Source: CADEEN01 sp963706685 (lineage in GTDB: Bacteria > Pseudomonadota > Gammaproteobacteria > Burkholderiales > Burkholderiaceae_C). Taken from it: DNA of 64,000 nucleotides. The stretch is from assembly GCA_963706685.1 (NCBI GenBank), contig CAVPMY010000016.1, positions 62,001 to 126,000 on the forward strand, in the 5' to 3' direction. Positions 46,589 through 57,323 of the stretch are shown here, piece by piece. The notes under the pieces were generated by a model. The model saw nothing but the letters and a program-made list of their open reading frames with translations, had not been told where the DNA came from and ran no database searches. Both the position numbers and the translations under genes were made by a program. How positions within the stretch are numbered: the first letter of the stretch is position 1; each line of letters starts with the position of its first letter.

Positions 46589-46595
46589 AACGGCA

Positions 46596-46618
46596 AAGCC
46601 CGGCACAAGGCCGGGCTT
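46596..46618. terminator. Hairpin between fadH and the convergent small gene
   Basis: AAGCCCGGC-ACAAG-GCCGGGCTT, a perfect 9-bp GC-rich stem with a 5-nt loop, 7 nt after the fadH stop. No T-run follows on either strand, so it could act as a bidirectional stabiliser or Rho-aided terminator for fadH and the minus-strand gene at 46649. Confidence 0.7.
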
Positions 46619-46648
46619 GCAGGGTCTCGATGCCGCGGTCGGTTTCGC

Positions 46649-46795
46649 TCAGGCTGGCGAGCTCGCCACGGTACGCGCCATCAGCGCTGGCGTCGGCTCC
46701 TGCCTGGCCAGGCCGTCCACGCCGGCCAATGTCATCACTGTCAGGACGACAGCGAAGCTGAACGAGACGGCGCGAGAGACGAAGCTGGTGTTCAT
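46649..46795 (-). CDS. Short exported or single-span protein, 48 residues
   Basis: ATG 46795 with AAGGA 8 nt upstream gives MNTSFVSRAVSFSFAVVLTV, then MTLAGVDGLARQEPTPAL and a stop at 46649. A basic start plus hydrophobic stretch (residues 10-25) suggests a signal peptide or single membrane anchor, leaving a ~20-residue Ala/Pro tail. Small proteins of this form sit in many Comamonadaceae genomes; role unknown. Converges on fadH with the hairpin between them. Confidence 0.55.
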   Translation of the reverse strand: MNTSFVSRAVSFSFAVVLTVMTLAGVDGLARQEPTPALMARTVASSPA

Positions 46796-46950
46796 GGTGA
46801 TGGTCCTTGTGGGGGGTTGCTCGGTGTCGATGACTGAACTCTAGGCAGGGCACCGAGCCGTCGCCAGCGGCGTGCGATGAACTGCGCCAGCGCGGCGATG
46901 AAGCGCGGGCGCGGCGGACCGAATGCGCGCCCTGCCTATGATCGACCCCC

Positions 46951-48828
46951 ATGCCCCAGCGCTTCGGATCCAACGTCCCGCCGCAGGAGCGCGTGCCCGT
47001 GGCCTGGTATGCCCCTCCGGTGCTGCTGCAAGCCGGCGAGGAGCTGGTGCAGTCGAAGAGTTTTCAGCGCAACCTCGACCGGCGCGAGAGCTTTTCGCCA
47101 GCGCTGACGCCGATCGACCTGACGGGCCGCGACGCCGACGCGCTGTGGATCGACTTCGTCTCCGACACCGGCGACGGCGGCAATGCCACCTTCACCGTCG
47201 CCCAGGGCGTCTTGGCCGCCCAGTTGCCAGTGCACGACGGCAAGGGCGCAACGCTGGCCCTGCCCGAGGGCGATGTGCTGCTGTTCGGTGGCGACCTCGC
47301 CTACCCCGGCGCGAGCGGGCCGGTCTACCAGTACCGCTTCCTCGAGCCGTTCATGCTGGCACTCGACCCGGCGAGCCGGTTCCGCGCCGCCAAGGCGGCC
47401 GGGCCGCAGAAGATCGTCGCTGCGATCCCGCAAAACCACGATTGGTTCGACAGCGCCTCCACGTTCTGCCGCTACTTCGTGGCCCAGGACAAGGGCGATG
47501 TGCTGGGCGCAAGAACGCCGCAGCGCCAGACCTACTTCGCGCTCAAACTGCCACACCGCTTCTGGGTGCTCGGTTTCGATTGGGCGCTCGCCGGCGACCT
47601 CGACCGCCAGCAGTTCGAGGCCTTCAAGGCCCTGTTGCAGCCGACGCGCGACGACGGCATCCGCGCCGGTGACGACCTGCTGTTGATCTTCCCCGAGCCG
47701 TATTGGACACGCGAGCTCGGCGATGGCGCGCCCGAGGGCTACCCACGGCGCTACCAGCGCCTGGAATCACTGCTGGAATCGAGCGGCGCGCGCATTCGCC
47801 TGCGCCTGGCGGGTGATCTGCACCACTACCACCGCGAAACGCTCGAGGGCGGCGGCGACCTACAGACCCACATCGTCACCTGCGGCTCGGGCGGCGCCTT
47901 CCTGCACCCGACACACAGCCTGGACGTGGCGTCGCGCAAGGTGCTCGACCGCGCGCCCGAAGCCAGCGCCATCGATGCCGAACTGCGCCACCGCGTGCGC
48001 GTCGGCAGGAGCCGCGGCAGCAGCGCCGGTGCATTTGCACCGCAAGCCACCTGGCCGAGCCCCGCCATTACGCGCGCGCTGGCCTGGCGCAACCTGTGGG
48101 CGCTGTTCACGCTGCACTTCACACGAACGCCTTGGCGGCAAGGCCTGCACGACTCGCTGCTCGATCTGTGGCACAGCAACCTCGCCTTCGCGCTGGCCCT
48201 CGGCGCGCTCTACGGCATCAACGCCTACGTCAACTCCTTCGTCTTTTCGCTGTCATTCCAGCCCGACGGATTCCAGCCGATGCAGCAGTTGGCGTTTGGC
48301 GACGCCGCCACCCGATGGCTGAGTGCGATGGTGTTTTCGCCGCTGGCCACCGGCATCAACCTGGCCATGATGGCCGGCTGCCTGCGCATTGCCTGGGAGG
48401 GTCCGTCGCACTGGTTCTGGCGACTCGGCAGCGGCTTCCTGCACGCCATGGCGCATGGCTATTGCGTCTTTGCGCTGTACTGGCTGGCGGCGCATGGGCT
48501 CGCGCCGTGGCTGGCCTCACTCGGGCCGATGGCCACGCTGACCGGTGGCCTCGCCCTGTGGCTGGCCGTGGCCATTGCCGGCGTTGTGGTCGGTGGTGCG
48601 CTGTTCGGGCTGTACCTGGCCGTGATGTGCGGGGTCTTCGGCCAGCTGCCCAACAACGCCTTCGGCTCGCTGGCCATCGAAGACTACAAAGGCTTTCTTC
48701 GCATGCGGCTGTCGGCCGCCGGGCTCGAGGTCATGATGCTCGGCTGCGACCGCGTGCCGAAGCAGGCCACCGGCAAGCCCGCATGGCGCCTGGTGGACCG
48801 CTTCCTGATCGGCAAGACGCCGGGTTGA
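46951..48828 (+). CDS. Membrane-anchored calcineurin-like metallophosphoesterase
   Basis: 625 residues. The soluble N-terminal part has the metal motifs in order: SDTGDGG (for D-x-G-D), GGDLAYP, QNHDW (GNHD variant with Gln for Gly) and AGDLHHYHR (G-D/H-x-H). The C-terminal ~220 residues are membrane spans (ALALGALYGINAYVNSFVFSL, FYCVFALYWLAAHG, LALWLAVAIAGVVVGGALFGLYLAVM). Probably an inner-membrane phosphoesterase with its catalytic domain on one face; substrate unknown. Convergent to the small gene at 48832. Confidence 0.72.
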   Translation: MPQRFGSNVPPQERVPVAWYAPPVLLQAGEELVQSKSFQRNLDRRESFSPALTPIDLTGRDADALWIDFVSDTGDGGNATFTVAQGVLAAQLPVHDGKGATLALPEGDVLLFGGDLAYPGASGPVYQYRFLEPFMLALDPASRFRAAKAAGPQKIVAAIPQNHDWFDSASTFCRYFVAQDKGDVLGARTPQRQTYFALKLPHRFWVLGFDWALAGDLDRQQFEAFKALLQPTRDDGIRAGDDLLLIFPEPYWTRELGDGAPEGYPRRYQRLESLLESSGARIRLRLAGDLHHYHRETLEGGGDLQTHIVTCGSGGAFLHPTHSLDVASRKVLDRAPEASAIDAELRHRVRVGRSRGSSAGAFAPQATWPSPAITRALAWRNLWALFTLHFTRTPWRQGLHDSLLDLWHSNLAFALALGALYGINAYVNSFVFSLSFQPDGFQPMQQLAFGDAATRWLSAMVFSPLATGINLAMMAGCLRIAWEGPSHWFWRLGSGFLHAMAHGYCVFALYWLAAHGLAPWLASLGPMATLTGGLALWLAVAIAGVVVGGALFGLYLAVMCGVFGQLPNNAFGSLAIEDYKGFLRMRLSAAGLEVMMLGCDRVPKQATGKPAWRLVDRFLIGKTPG

Positions 48829-48831
48829 AGC

Positions 48832-49107
48832 TCAGCGGTCGCTGAGCGGGCCGGGAATGGTGACGTCGTCGGGCCATTCCGACTCGAAGATGTCCATGCC
48901 GGTCTTGAGTTCATAGCTCGATTCGTGGAAGCCGCCGGCACGCTTCTGTTTTTCTTCCTCGCTCAGCGGTGGCTCGTGCACGGGCGGCGCGGGCTTGTCC
49001 TGCCCTTCCGGCGGCTTGCGCGTCACGCTGCTGCCGCCGGGTGCTGACGGTTGAGGGCGCGTCGACGGCATGCGCGCCAGCAGCGGGTGATCGGGTCGGA
49101 TCCACAT
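48832..49107 (-). CDS. Small protein with GxHESS motif, paralogue of the 44141 gene
   Basis: 91 residues from ATG 49107. A Pro/Ser-rich N-terminal half and then PPLSEEEKQKRAGGFHESSYELKTGMDIFESEWPDD. The motif matches the protein at 44141. Cytoplasmic by composition; function unknown. Convergent to the phosphoesterase, 3 nt between stops. Confidence 0.6.
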   Translation of the reverse strand: MWIRPDHPLLARMPSTRPQPSAPGGSSVTRKPPEGQDKPAPPVHEPPLSEEEKQKRAGGFHESSYELKTGMDIFESEWPDDVTIPGPLSDR

Positions 49108-49279
49108 GGAACTTCGAATATCGCGCAGATGCGGCCCAAGGTCCACACCACAGGTGCAGGCCACGGAGGGTCACGACCGCTGACGACGCGAAGATGAGGG
49201 GCTCAAGGCGGTCTTATCCGTGCACCTCTCCCCTGCGAACGGTCGATATAACTTGCATCAAGTTGCTACGGAGGCTCGA

Positions 49280-49618
49280 ATGAGCGCCAGACACCCGATG
49301 AACCCCAGTGCCGCCTTGCGAGCCGGCGTCGCCAGCTTCGAGTGGGAAGAGCTGCCGTCGCTGTCCACCGAGCTGTTTCGCCGCCAGGTGCCGCAAGCCT
49401 CCTACGCCATCGCCAACGAGCTGGTCGAGCAGGCCCAGGCCCGGCTGCGCAGCGCACCGTCTGCAGCACCGGTCTGGGTCGAGACCCTACCGGCGGGCTT
49501 CGATCCGCTGCCGCCGTCGGCGCCACTGGCCGATACACGCATCAGCGGCCTGGCTTCACGCGAAATCATCGAGCCCGATGTCTTCAAGCACTTCTTCGGC
49601 GCGGGCAACACGCGCTGA
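49280..49618 (+). CDS. Unknown small protein
   Basis: 112 residues from ATG 49280, chosen for the GGAGG at 5-nt spacing; the frame extends to 49220. MSARHPMNPSAALRAGVASFEWEELPSL, then FRRQVPQASYAIANELVEQAQARL, Pro-rich middle, and REIIEPDVFKHFFGAG at the end. No signal, membrane span or recognised domain. Convergent with the aldehyde dehydrogenase gene (3 nt between stops). Confidence 0.6.
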   Translation: MSARHPMNPSAALRAGVASFEWEELPSLSTELFRRQVPQASYAIANELVEQAQARLRSAPSAAPVWVETLPAGFDPLPPSAPLADTRISGLASREIIEPDVFKHFFGAGNTR

Positions 49619-49621
49619 GCC

Positions 49622-51148
49622 TCAGACGTCGAACTTGACGCCCTGCGCCAGCGGCAGCGCGTTGCTGTAGTTGACGGTGTTGGTGACGCGGCGCATGTAT
49701 TGACGCCAGGCGTCGGAGCCCGATTCGCGGCCGCCGCCGGTCTCTTTCTCGCCACCGAAGGCGCCACCGATTTCGGCGCCCGAGGTGCCGATGTTGACGT
49801 TGGCGATGCCGCAATCGCTGCCCGCGGCGCTCATGAAGGCTTCGGCCTCGCGAAGGTCGGTGGTGAAGATCGCGCTCGACAAACCCTGCGGCACGGCGTT
49901 GTGCAGGGCGATCGCGTCGTCGAGCGTGTCGTACTCGAGCAGGTAGAGGATCGGCGCGAAGGTTTCGTGGCAGACGACTGCAGTCTGTGCGGGCATCGTC
50001 ACCAGCGCCGGCTCGGCGTAGTACGCGTTGGGATGCTCGGTTGCCAACACACGCCCTCCGCCGCGCACGGTGCCCCCTTGCTGCCTGGCTTGTTCGAGCG
50101 CCGTCTGCATCGCATCGAATGCCGCCTTGTCCACCAGCGGGCCGACGAGCGTGCCCTCGCGCAAGGGATCGCCGATCTTGAGCTGCACACGCACCTTGTC
50201 CAGCCGCGCGACCAGCGCATCGTGCACGGCGGCCTGCGCAATGACGCGCCGCGTCGTCGTACAGCGCTGGCCGGCGGTGCCCCAGGCGCCAAAGGCGATC
50301 GCGCGCACGGCCAATTCGAGATCGGCCTTGTCGGAGACGATCAGCGCGTTGTTGCCGCCGAGTTCGAGCAAACAGCGGCCGAAGCGCGCGGCGACTTTCG
50401 GGCCGACGTGGCGGCCCATGCGCGTCGAGCCGGTGGCGGAGATCAGCGCCACGCGCGGATCGGTGACGAGCGCATCACCCGCGGCCGCGCCGCCGGTCAC
50501 CACCTGGCTCAGCCCATCGGGGGCGCTGTGTCCGTCAGCGCAATACGCTGCGAGCGCCTTGTCGAACAAGGCCTGGGTGGCCAGTGCCGTCAGCGGCGTC
50601 TTCTCGCTCGGCTTCCAAACCACCGGGTCGCCGGAGACGATCGCCAATGATGCATTCCAGGCCCACACCGCGACCGGAAAGTTGAAGGCCGAGATCACGC
50701 CGACGACGCCCAGCGGCAGCCACTGCTCCATCATGCGGTGGCCGGGGCGCTCGCTGGCGATCGTCAGGCCATGCAGCTGACGCGACAGGCCGACGGCGAA
50801 GTCGCAGATGTCGATCATCTCCTGCACCTCGCCCGCACCTTCGCTGGCGATCTTGCCGGCTTCGAGCGACACCAGCGCCGCCAGATCGGTTTTGTGCGCA
50901 CGCAGCACGTCGCCGAAACGCCGCACGAGCTCGCCGCGCTTGGGCGCCGGCACGTTGCGCCAGGCAAGAAACGCGGCATGTGCGCGGCCGATCGCCGCCT
51001 GCACATCGGCGGCGCTGGCGTCGGCCACGCGGCCGGTCTGCGCGCCGTCCACCGGCGAGTGCGCGATCAGCGTGCCCTCGGTGTAGAGCGCCTTGGCAAC
51101 CCCCAATGATTGCAGCAGCGCATGGACTTGTTGCGTCGAGTGGCTCAT
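49622..51148 (-). CDS. Aldehyde dehydrogenase, ALDH7-type (alpha-aminoadipate semialdehyde / piperideine-6-carboxylate)
   Basis: 508 residues. Catalytic Cys in GQRCTTTRR, Glu in LELGGNNA, NAD contact PSEKTPLTALATQALFDKA, typical of the ALDH7A1/AmaB group that oxidises L-aminoadipate semialdehyde to aminoadipate in lysine breakdown. The start follows GGAGAG. It lies 15 nt downstream of the saccharopine-dehydrogenase-family gene on the same strand, which supports the lysine assignment. Confidence 0.88.
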   Translation of the reverse strand: MSHSTQQVHALLQSLGVAKALYTEGTLIAHSPVDGAQTGRVADASAADVQAAIGRAHAAFLAWRNVPAPKRGELVRRFGDVLRAHKTDLAALVSLEAGKIASEGAGEVQEMIDICDFAVGLSRQLHGLTIASERPGHRMMEQWLPLGVVGVISAFNFPVAVWAWNASLAIVSGDPVVWKPSEKTPLTALATQALFDKALAAYCADGHSAPDGLSQVVTGGAAAGDALVTDPRVALISATGSTRMGRHVGPKVAARFGRCLLELGGNNALIVSDKADLELAVRAIAFGAWGTAGQRCTTTRRVIAQAAVHDALVARLDKVRVQLKIGDPLREGTLVGPLVDKAAFDAMQTALEQARQQGGTVRGGGRVLATEHPNAYYAEPALVTMPAQTAVVCHETFAPILYLLEYDTLDDAIALHNAVPQGLSSAIFTTDLREAEAFMSAAGSDCGIANVNIGTSGAEIGGAFGGEKETGGGRESGSDAWRQYMRRVTNTVNYSNALPLAQGVKFDV

Positions 51149-51163
51149 GAGGCTCTCCGAGGG

Positions 51164-52258
51164 TCAGGCGATCGACTCTACTTGCCGCGATTGCTGGTAG
51201 GCCTTGCCGAAACGATTGGCCAGGAACTCCGGCAGCGCCACCTGTTCCTGGCGGATGAAGCCGGTTTTCGGCAGCTTGCCTTCGCGGAACAGATCGACCG
51301 CGGCGCAGATACCGGCGGCGGTCGTGATCTGAATCGCCGACAGCGGCGCCTTCGCGTCGCGATCGGCGAAGATCTTGCGCGCGAACACCTCCTGCAGCAG
51401 CACGCCGTTCTTCATGCCGCTGACGGTGACGAACACCAGCACGACGTCCTGCATCGTCGCCGGCATGCTCTTGCGCATGATGCTTTTCAGGTTCTCCTGG
51501 TCGGCCTTCAGGCCGAGGTCGCCGAGCAGGAACTTCATCAAGTTGCGGTGGCCGGGATAGCGCACGGTCTTGTAGTCGAGGTTGCGCACCTTGCCGGCCC
51601 AGGTCTCGCACAGCGTGCCCAGGCCGCCGGAGGTGTTGAAGGCCTCGTACTCGACGCCGTCGAGCGAAAAATGTTCGAGCCCTTCGAGCGGCAGCGCGCT
51701 GATCGACTCGCCGCCGTGGATCGCTTCGCACGGATGGCAGTACTCGTTGATCAGGCCGTCGACGCTCCACGTCAGGTTGTACTTCAGCGCGTTGGTCGGA
51801 AACGCCGGCAGCGCGCCGACACGCATCTGCACGTCCTGCACGCTGTCGAAGCCGCTGGCCAGGTGATGCGCGACGATGCCGATGAAGCCCGGCGCGAGGC
51901 CGCATTGCGGCATGAACGCGGTCCCGGCGGTTTTGCCCATTGCCATGATGGCCTTCGTGGCCGCGATGTCTTCGGTGAGGTCGAAATAGTGGCAGCCGTT
52001 TTCCAACGCGAGTTGCGCCGTCGTGATGGCCAGGTGGTACGGCAGTGCGTTGACCACCGCGTCCTTGCCGACCATCACGGCGGCGAGCGCCGCGCTGTCC
52101 TCGCTGTCGACGCACTGCGTGCTGATGCCCTCGTCGGCCAGCCTCTTCAGGTACTGCGCATTCTTGTCGTACACGCTGACCTGGTAGTCGCCGCTCGCAT
52201 GCAGCAGGCGGGCAATGGTCTGGCCGATGTGGCCGGCGCCGAGCAGGGCGATCTTCAT
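51164..52258 (-). CDS. Saccharopine dehydrogenase family protein, possibly lysine 6-dehydrogenase
   Basis: 364 residues from ATG 52258 (upstream frame to 52480 lacks similarity). Rossmann motif LLGAGHIGQTIARLL, then a family-typical catalytic domain with MPQCGLAPGFIGIVAHHL and FNTSGGLGTLCETWAGKV. Size and context fit either saccharopine dehydrogenase (glutamate-forming) or lysine 6-dehydrogenase; both give aminoadipate semialdehyde, the substrate of the next gene. No lysine-ketoglutarate reductase is in the window, which favours the second. Divergent from the Lrp gene. Confidence 0.82.
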   Translation of the reverse strand: MKIALLGAGHIGQTIARLLHASGDYQVSVYDKNAQYLKRLADEGISTQCVDSEDSAALAAVMVGKDAVVNALPYHLAITTAQLALENGCHYFDLTEDIAATKAIMAMGKTAGTAFMPQCGLAPGFIGIVAHHLASGFDSVQDVQMRVGALPAFPTNALKYNLTWSVDGLINEYCHPCEAIHGGESISALPLEGLEHFSLDGVEYEAFNTSGGLGTLCETWAGKVRNLDYKTVRYPGHRNLMKFLLGDLGLKADQENLKSIMRKSMPATMQDVVLVFVTVSGMKNGVLLQEVFARKIFADRDAKAPLSAIQITTAAGICAAVDLFREGKLPKTGFIRQEQVALPEFLANRFGKAYQQSRQVESIA

Positions 52259-52395
52259 GGCGGGTCTTTCTCTGCGATGGGTCAGTCGCACTGTAGGCAG
52301 GGTGCCAGGCGAAATATAGGCTTGCTTCGTCGAAGACGCGCACAATCTCGCCGTTTCGTCAGCCTCTGTCGCCGATCTGATGTGCGGCGTGAACC

Positions 52396-52839
52396 ATGCC
52401 TCTGTCTCTCGACGAACTCGACCGCCGCCTGATCGGCCGCCTGCAGGCCAACGCCCGCGCCTCGACGGCCGAGCTGGCACGCCGGCTCGGTGTTGCCCGC
52501 ACCACGGTGGTGGCGCGCATCGCCCGCCTGGAAACCAGCGGGACGATCGTCGGCTACACCGTCCGCCTGGCGGCCACTGAAGGCGAGCAGGGCGTGCAAG
52601 CCTTCGTCAACCTGAGCGTCAGCCCCAAAGCTGCGCGCGCCGTCATCGAGCGCCTGTCGCTGTTGCCCGAGTTGCGCCAGCTCGCCGCAGTCAGCGGCGA
52701 GTTCGACTATCTGGCCGTACTGCGCGCCCCGAACACGCAGCGACTTGATGCGCTGCTCGACGAGATTGGCGCTATCGACGGCGTGCTGCGCACGACGACC
52801 TCGGTGCTGCTGGCAATGCGGGTCGATCGGGTGGCGTGA
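52396..52839 (+). CDS. Lrp/AsnC-family transcriptional regulator
   Basis: 147 residues. An N-terminal HTH (LDELDRRLIGRLQANARASTAELARRLGVARTTVVARIARLE) and a RAM/ligand domain ending in VLLAMRVDRVA. It is divergent from the lysine-breakdown operon across 137 bp, so it most likely regulates that operon in response to lysine or aminoadipate; inferred from position. Confidence 0.9.
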   Translation: MPLSLDELDRRLIGRLQANARASTAELARRLGVARTTVVARIARLETSGTIVGYTVRLAATEGEQGVQAFVNLSVSPKAARAVIERLSLLPELRQLAAVSGEFDYLAVLRAPNTQRLDALLDEIGAIDGVLRTTTSVLLAMRVDRVA

Positions 52840-52905
52840 CGCCGAGCGCGATTGCCGCCGACCTGCCGTCACGCGAGAAGCCTCAGACCGCGGTCTGCGC
52901 GGACC

Positions 52906-52934
52906 TTGAATGTATATTTGTATCGATATATAAT
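52906..52934 (+). promoter_or_regulatory. Sigma-70-type promoter of the gene at 52941
   Basis: TTGAAT (52906-52911) and TATAAT (52929-52934) with exactly 17 bp between. The -10 ends 6 nt before the ATG at 52941, so transcription should start at or next to the start codon: a leaderless mRNA. The core holds TATCGATA (52921-52928 region), a self-complementary 8-mer that could bind the gene's own product. Confidence 0.7.
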
Positions 52935-52940
52935 GCCCTC

Positions 52941-53324
52941 ATGACATCATCAAATCTCGACACCGCCTTTCACAAGAAACTCTCTGATCTCTCTGAATCG
53001 CTCGCCGGCTTCTCAGCCAGTGAGCTGACCGGTTATGCGCCCGAACAGGTGCGTCGCGCCGCTGAGGCCCTGGTCAAAGCCGGGCGTATCGTGCGATTCA
53101 AAGTCGCGCCGCGTCGAATTCGCTACTTCGCCAGCGAACAGGCCGCGCAAAATTACATTGCCAGTCAAAGCCGCGTCAGCCAGATGAAGCCCGCCGTCAT
53201 CTCGCGAACGAAGGCACGCTGGAAGCCCGAAGATCCGCCAGTCATGACCGCAAAGACGAAGGTCTACGTTGCGCCGCCGCTGCCGCGCGACGTCTTGCGC
53301 ACCAACACCTATCAGCTGTACTAG
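52941..53324 (+). CDS. Small probable DNA-binding protein, leaderless mRNA
   Basis: 127 residues from ATG 52941. An internal winged-helix-like segment (FSASELTGYAPEQVRRAAEALVKAGRIVRFKVAPRRIRYFASE), then a basic, Lys/Arg-rich region and a C-terminal PRDVLRTNTYQLY. I do not recognise the family; it resembles small regulators of plasmid or phage origin. The AT-rich promoter here contrasts with the GC-rich neighbourhood. No co-oriented neighbour within 100 bp. Confidence 0.6.
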   Translation: MTSSNLDTAFHKKLSDLSESLAGFSASELTGYAPEQVRRAAEALVKAGRIVRFKVAPRRIRYFASEQAAQNYIASQSRVSQMKPAVISRTKARWKPEDPPVMTAKTKVYVAPPLPRDVLRTNTYQLY

Positions 53325-53374
53325 GCGACGCTCGAGGCGTCACGACGAAGTTCAGATGCCCACGAGCGCATCGC

Positions 53375-55864
<2,490 letters not shown>

Positions 55865-55951
55865 TGAGTTTCTAGGCCGCTTCGCGGCCGGGTATCAATC
55901 TGACTGGTACCCTCTCTCGGAGGGGCCAGGGGGAGCCCACGGAACGGCAAA

Positions 55952-55992
55952 GCCGATGCGCGTCTGAGGCAAGGCCTCAGATGCGCATCGGC
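55952..55992. terminator. Long hairpin spanning the dnaN stop codon
   Basis: Left arm GCCGATGCGCGTCTGAGGC (55952-55970), loop of three, right arm (55974-55992) complementary at 18 of 19 positions. The right arm contains the last codons and stop of dnaN (minus strand), so the dnaN 3' end folds onto a near-copy of itself. After the stem the dnaN transcript reads TTTGCC, too few T for a strong intrinsic terminator. Likely an attenuator or mRNA-stabilising hairpin between dnaN and gyrB. Confidence 0.65.
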
Positions 55993-57083
55993 ATCACGAC
56001 GTACTTGAAGCCCGGCTGGTCGGGCAGCGAGAACAGCGCGCTCGAACTGCCGTCCTGCAATTCGAGCTTGACCATCTCTGCGTTGCTGTTGGCCAGCGCA
56101 TCGATCAGGTAAGTGACGTTGAAGCCGATCTCGATCGTGTCGCCGTTGTAGTCGACTTCGAGCTCTTCCTTGGCTTCTTCCTGCTCGGCGTTGCTGGCTG
56201 TCAGGCGCAGTGTGCCGGGTTCGACGTTGACGCGCACGGCCTTGAACTTCTCGCTGGTCAGGATGGCCGCTCGTTGCAGGCTCGACAGCAGCGGCGCGCG
56301 GCCCAGCGTCACCGAGTTCTTCAACGTCTTCGGGATCACGCGGTTGTAGTCGGGGAACTTGCCTTCGACGAGCTTGGTCACGAACTCCATGCCGGAGAAG
56401 GCGAACTTGGCCTGGTTGCCGGCAAAGCGCATCTCGATGGCAGTGTCTTCGTCTTTCAACAAACGCTGCAACTCGAGCACCGTCTTGCGCGGCAGGATCA
56501 CGTCCTGCTTGGGAATGTCGACATCGAGCGTGGCCTGCGCCAGCGCCAGGCGATGACCATCGGTGGCCACCAGCGTCAGCACCTTGCCTTCGGCGACGAA
56601 CAGGATGCCGTTCAAGTAGTAGCGGATGTCGTGCACCGCCATTGCAAAGTGAACCTGGTTGATCAGGCTCTTCAGCGTCTTCTGCGGCACCGAGAACGCC
56701 GGTCCGAAATCGACCGCTTCGTTGACCAGCGGAAAGTCATCGGCGCTCAAGGTCTGCAGCGTGAAGCGGCTCTTGCCGCCTTGCAGCGTCAGCTTGTTCT
56801 GGTTGGCGCTCATCGTCACGACCTGGTCGGGCGGCAGCGTGCGCAGGATGTCGATGAGCTTGCGCGCGCCGACCGTGGTTGCAAAGCTGCCGGCGTCGCC
56901 ACCCAGCTCAGCCGCCGTGCGCACCTGGATTTCGAGGTCACTGGTCGTGAACTCGATGCGCCCGCCGTTCTTGCGCATCAGCACATTGGCCAGCACCGGC
57001 AACGTGTGCCGGCGTTCGACGATGCCGGCCACCGATTGCAAAGCACCCAGCACCTGTTCCTGCGCAGCCTTGAACACGATCAT
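55977..57083 (-). CDS. dnaN: DNA polymerase III beta subunit (sliding clamp)
   Basis: 368 residues. Three clamp domains; MIVFKAAQEQVLGALQSVAGIVERRHTLPVLANVL at the start and KYVVMPMRI at the end are characteristic. It tethers polymerases, including the ImuB/DnaE2 complex, to DNA. Between dnaA and gyrB on the minus strand. Its last 16 bases form one arm of the hairpin at 55952-55992. Confidence 0.97.
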   Translation of the reverse strand: MIVFKAAQEQVLGALQSVAGIVERRHTLPVLANVLMRKNGGRIEFTTSDLEIQVRTAAELGGDAGSFATTVGARKLIDILRTLPPDQVVTMSANQNKLTLQGGKSRFTLQTLSADDFPLVNEAVDFGPAFSVPQKTLKSLINQVHFAMAVHDIRYYLNGILFVAEGKVLTLVATDGHRLALAQATLDVDIPKQDVILPRKTVLELQRLLKDEDTAIEMRFAGNQAKFAFSGMEFVTKLVEGKFPDYNRVIPKTLKNSVTLGRAPLLSSLQRAAILTSEKFKAVRVNVEPGTLRLTASNAEQEEAKEELEVDYNGDTIEIGFNVTYLIDALANSNAEMVKLELQDGSSSALFSLPDQPGFKYVVMPMRI

Positions 57084-57323
57084 CTTGTTCTCAACCTTTC
57101 AGATCTTCTTTTATAGATTGGTGTTAGTAGTAGAGGCCAGTGCCATCTGTGGAGAACCGCATTTTCGCCTGAGTTATCAACGGCTTGACTACCGACTAGC
57201 CCTGTGCGTGAGCGGGTGCAGCGATCCGGGAGTCGCTGACAACAACTTCGCTGCAACAGCGGCGGCTGTGGATGACTGCAGGGTTGCCAGCCAACTGTCC
57301 ACAGGGCCTGCAGGCGCTCAAGG
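57084..57323. other. dnaA-dnaN intergenic region, candidate oriC with DnaA boxes
   Basis: 240 bp with four DnaA-box-like sites (consensus TTATCCACA): 57148-57156 (complement TTCTCCACA, one mismatch), 57174-57182 (TTATCAACG, two), 57267-57275 (complement TCATCCACA, one) and 57295-57303 (CTGTCCACA, two). An AT-rich run (TCTTCTTTTATAGATTG, about 57105-57121) lies at the dnaN side and could be the unwinding element. Together with the upstream boxes at 58695 and 58755 this is the best oriC candidate in the window. It also holds the dnaN promoter. Confidence 0.6.

Noticed and set aside
50535..52343. 602-residue frame on the minus strand
   Set aside because: Arg/Ala-rich shadow of the aldehyde dehydrogenase and saccharopine-family genes, which have strong family motifs.
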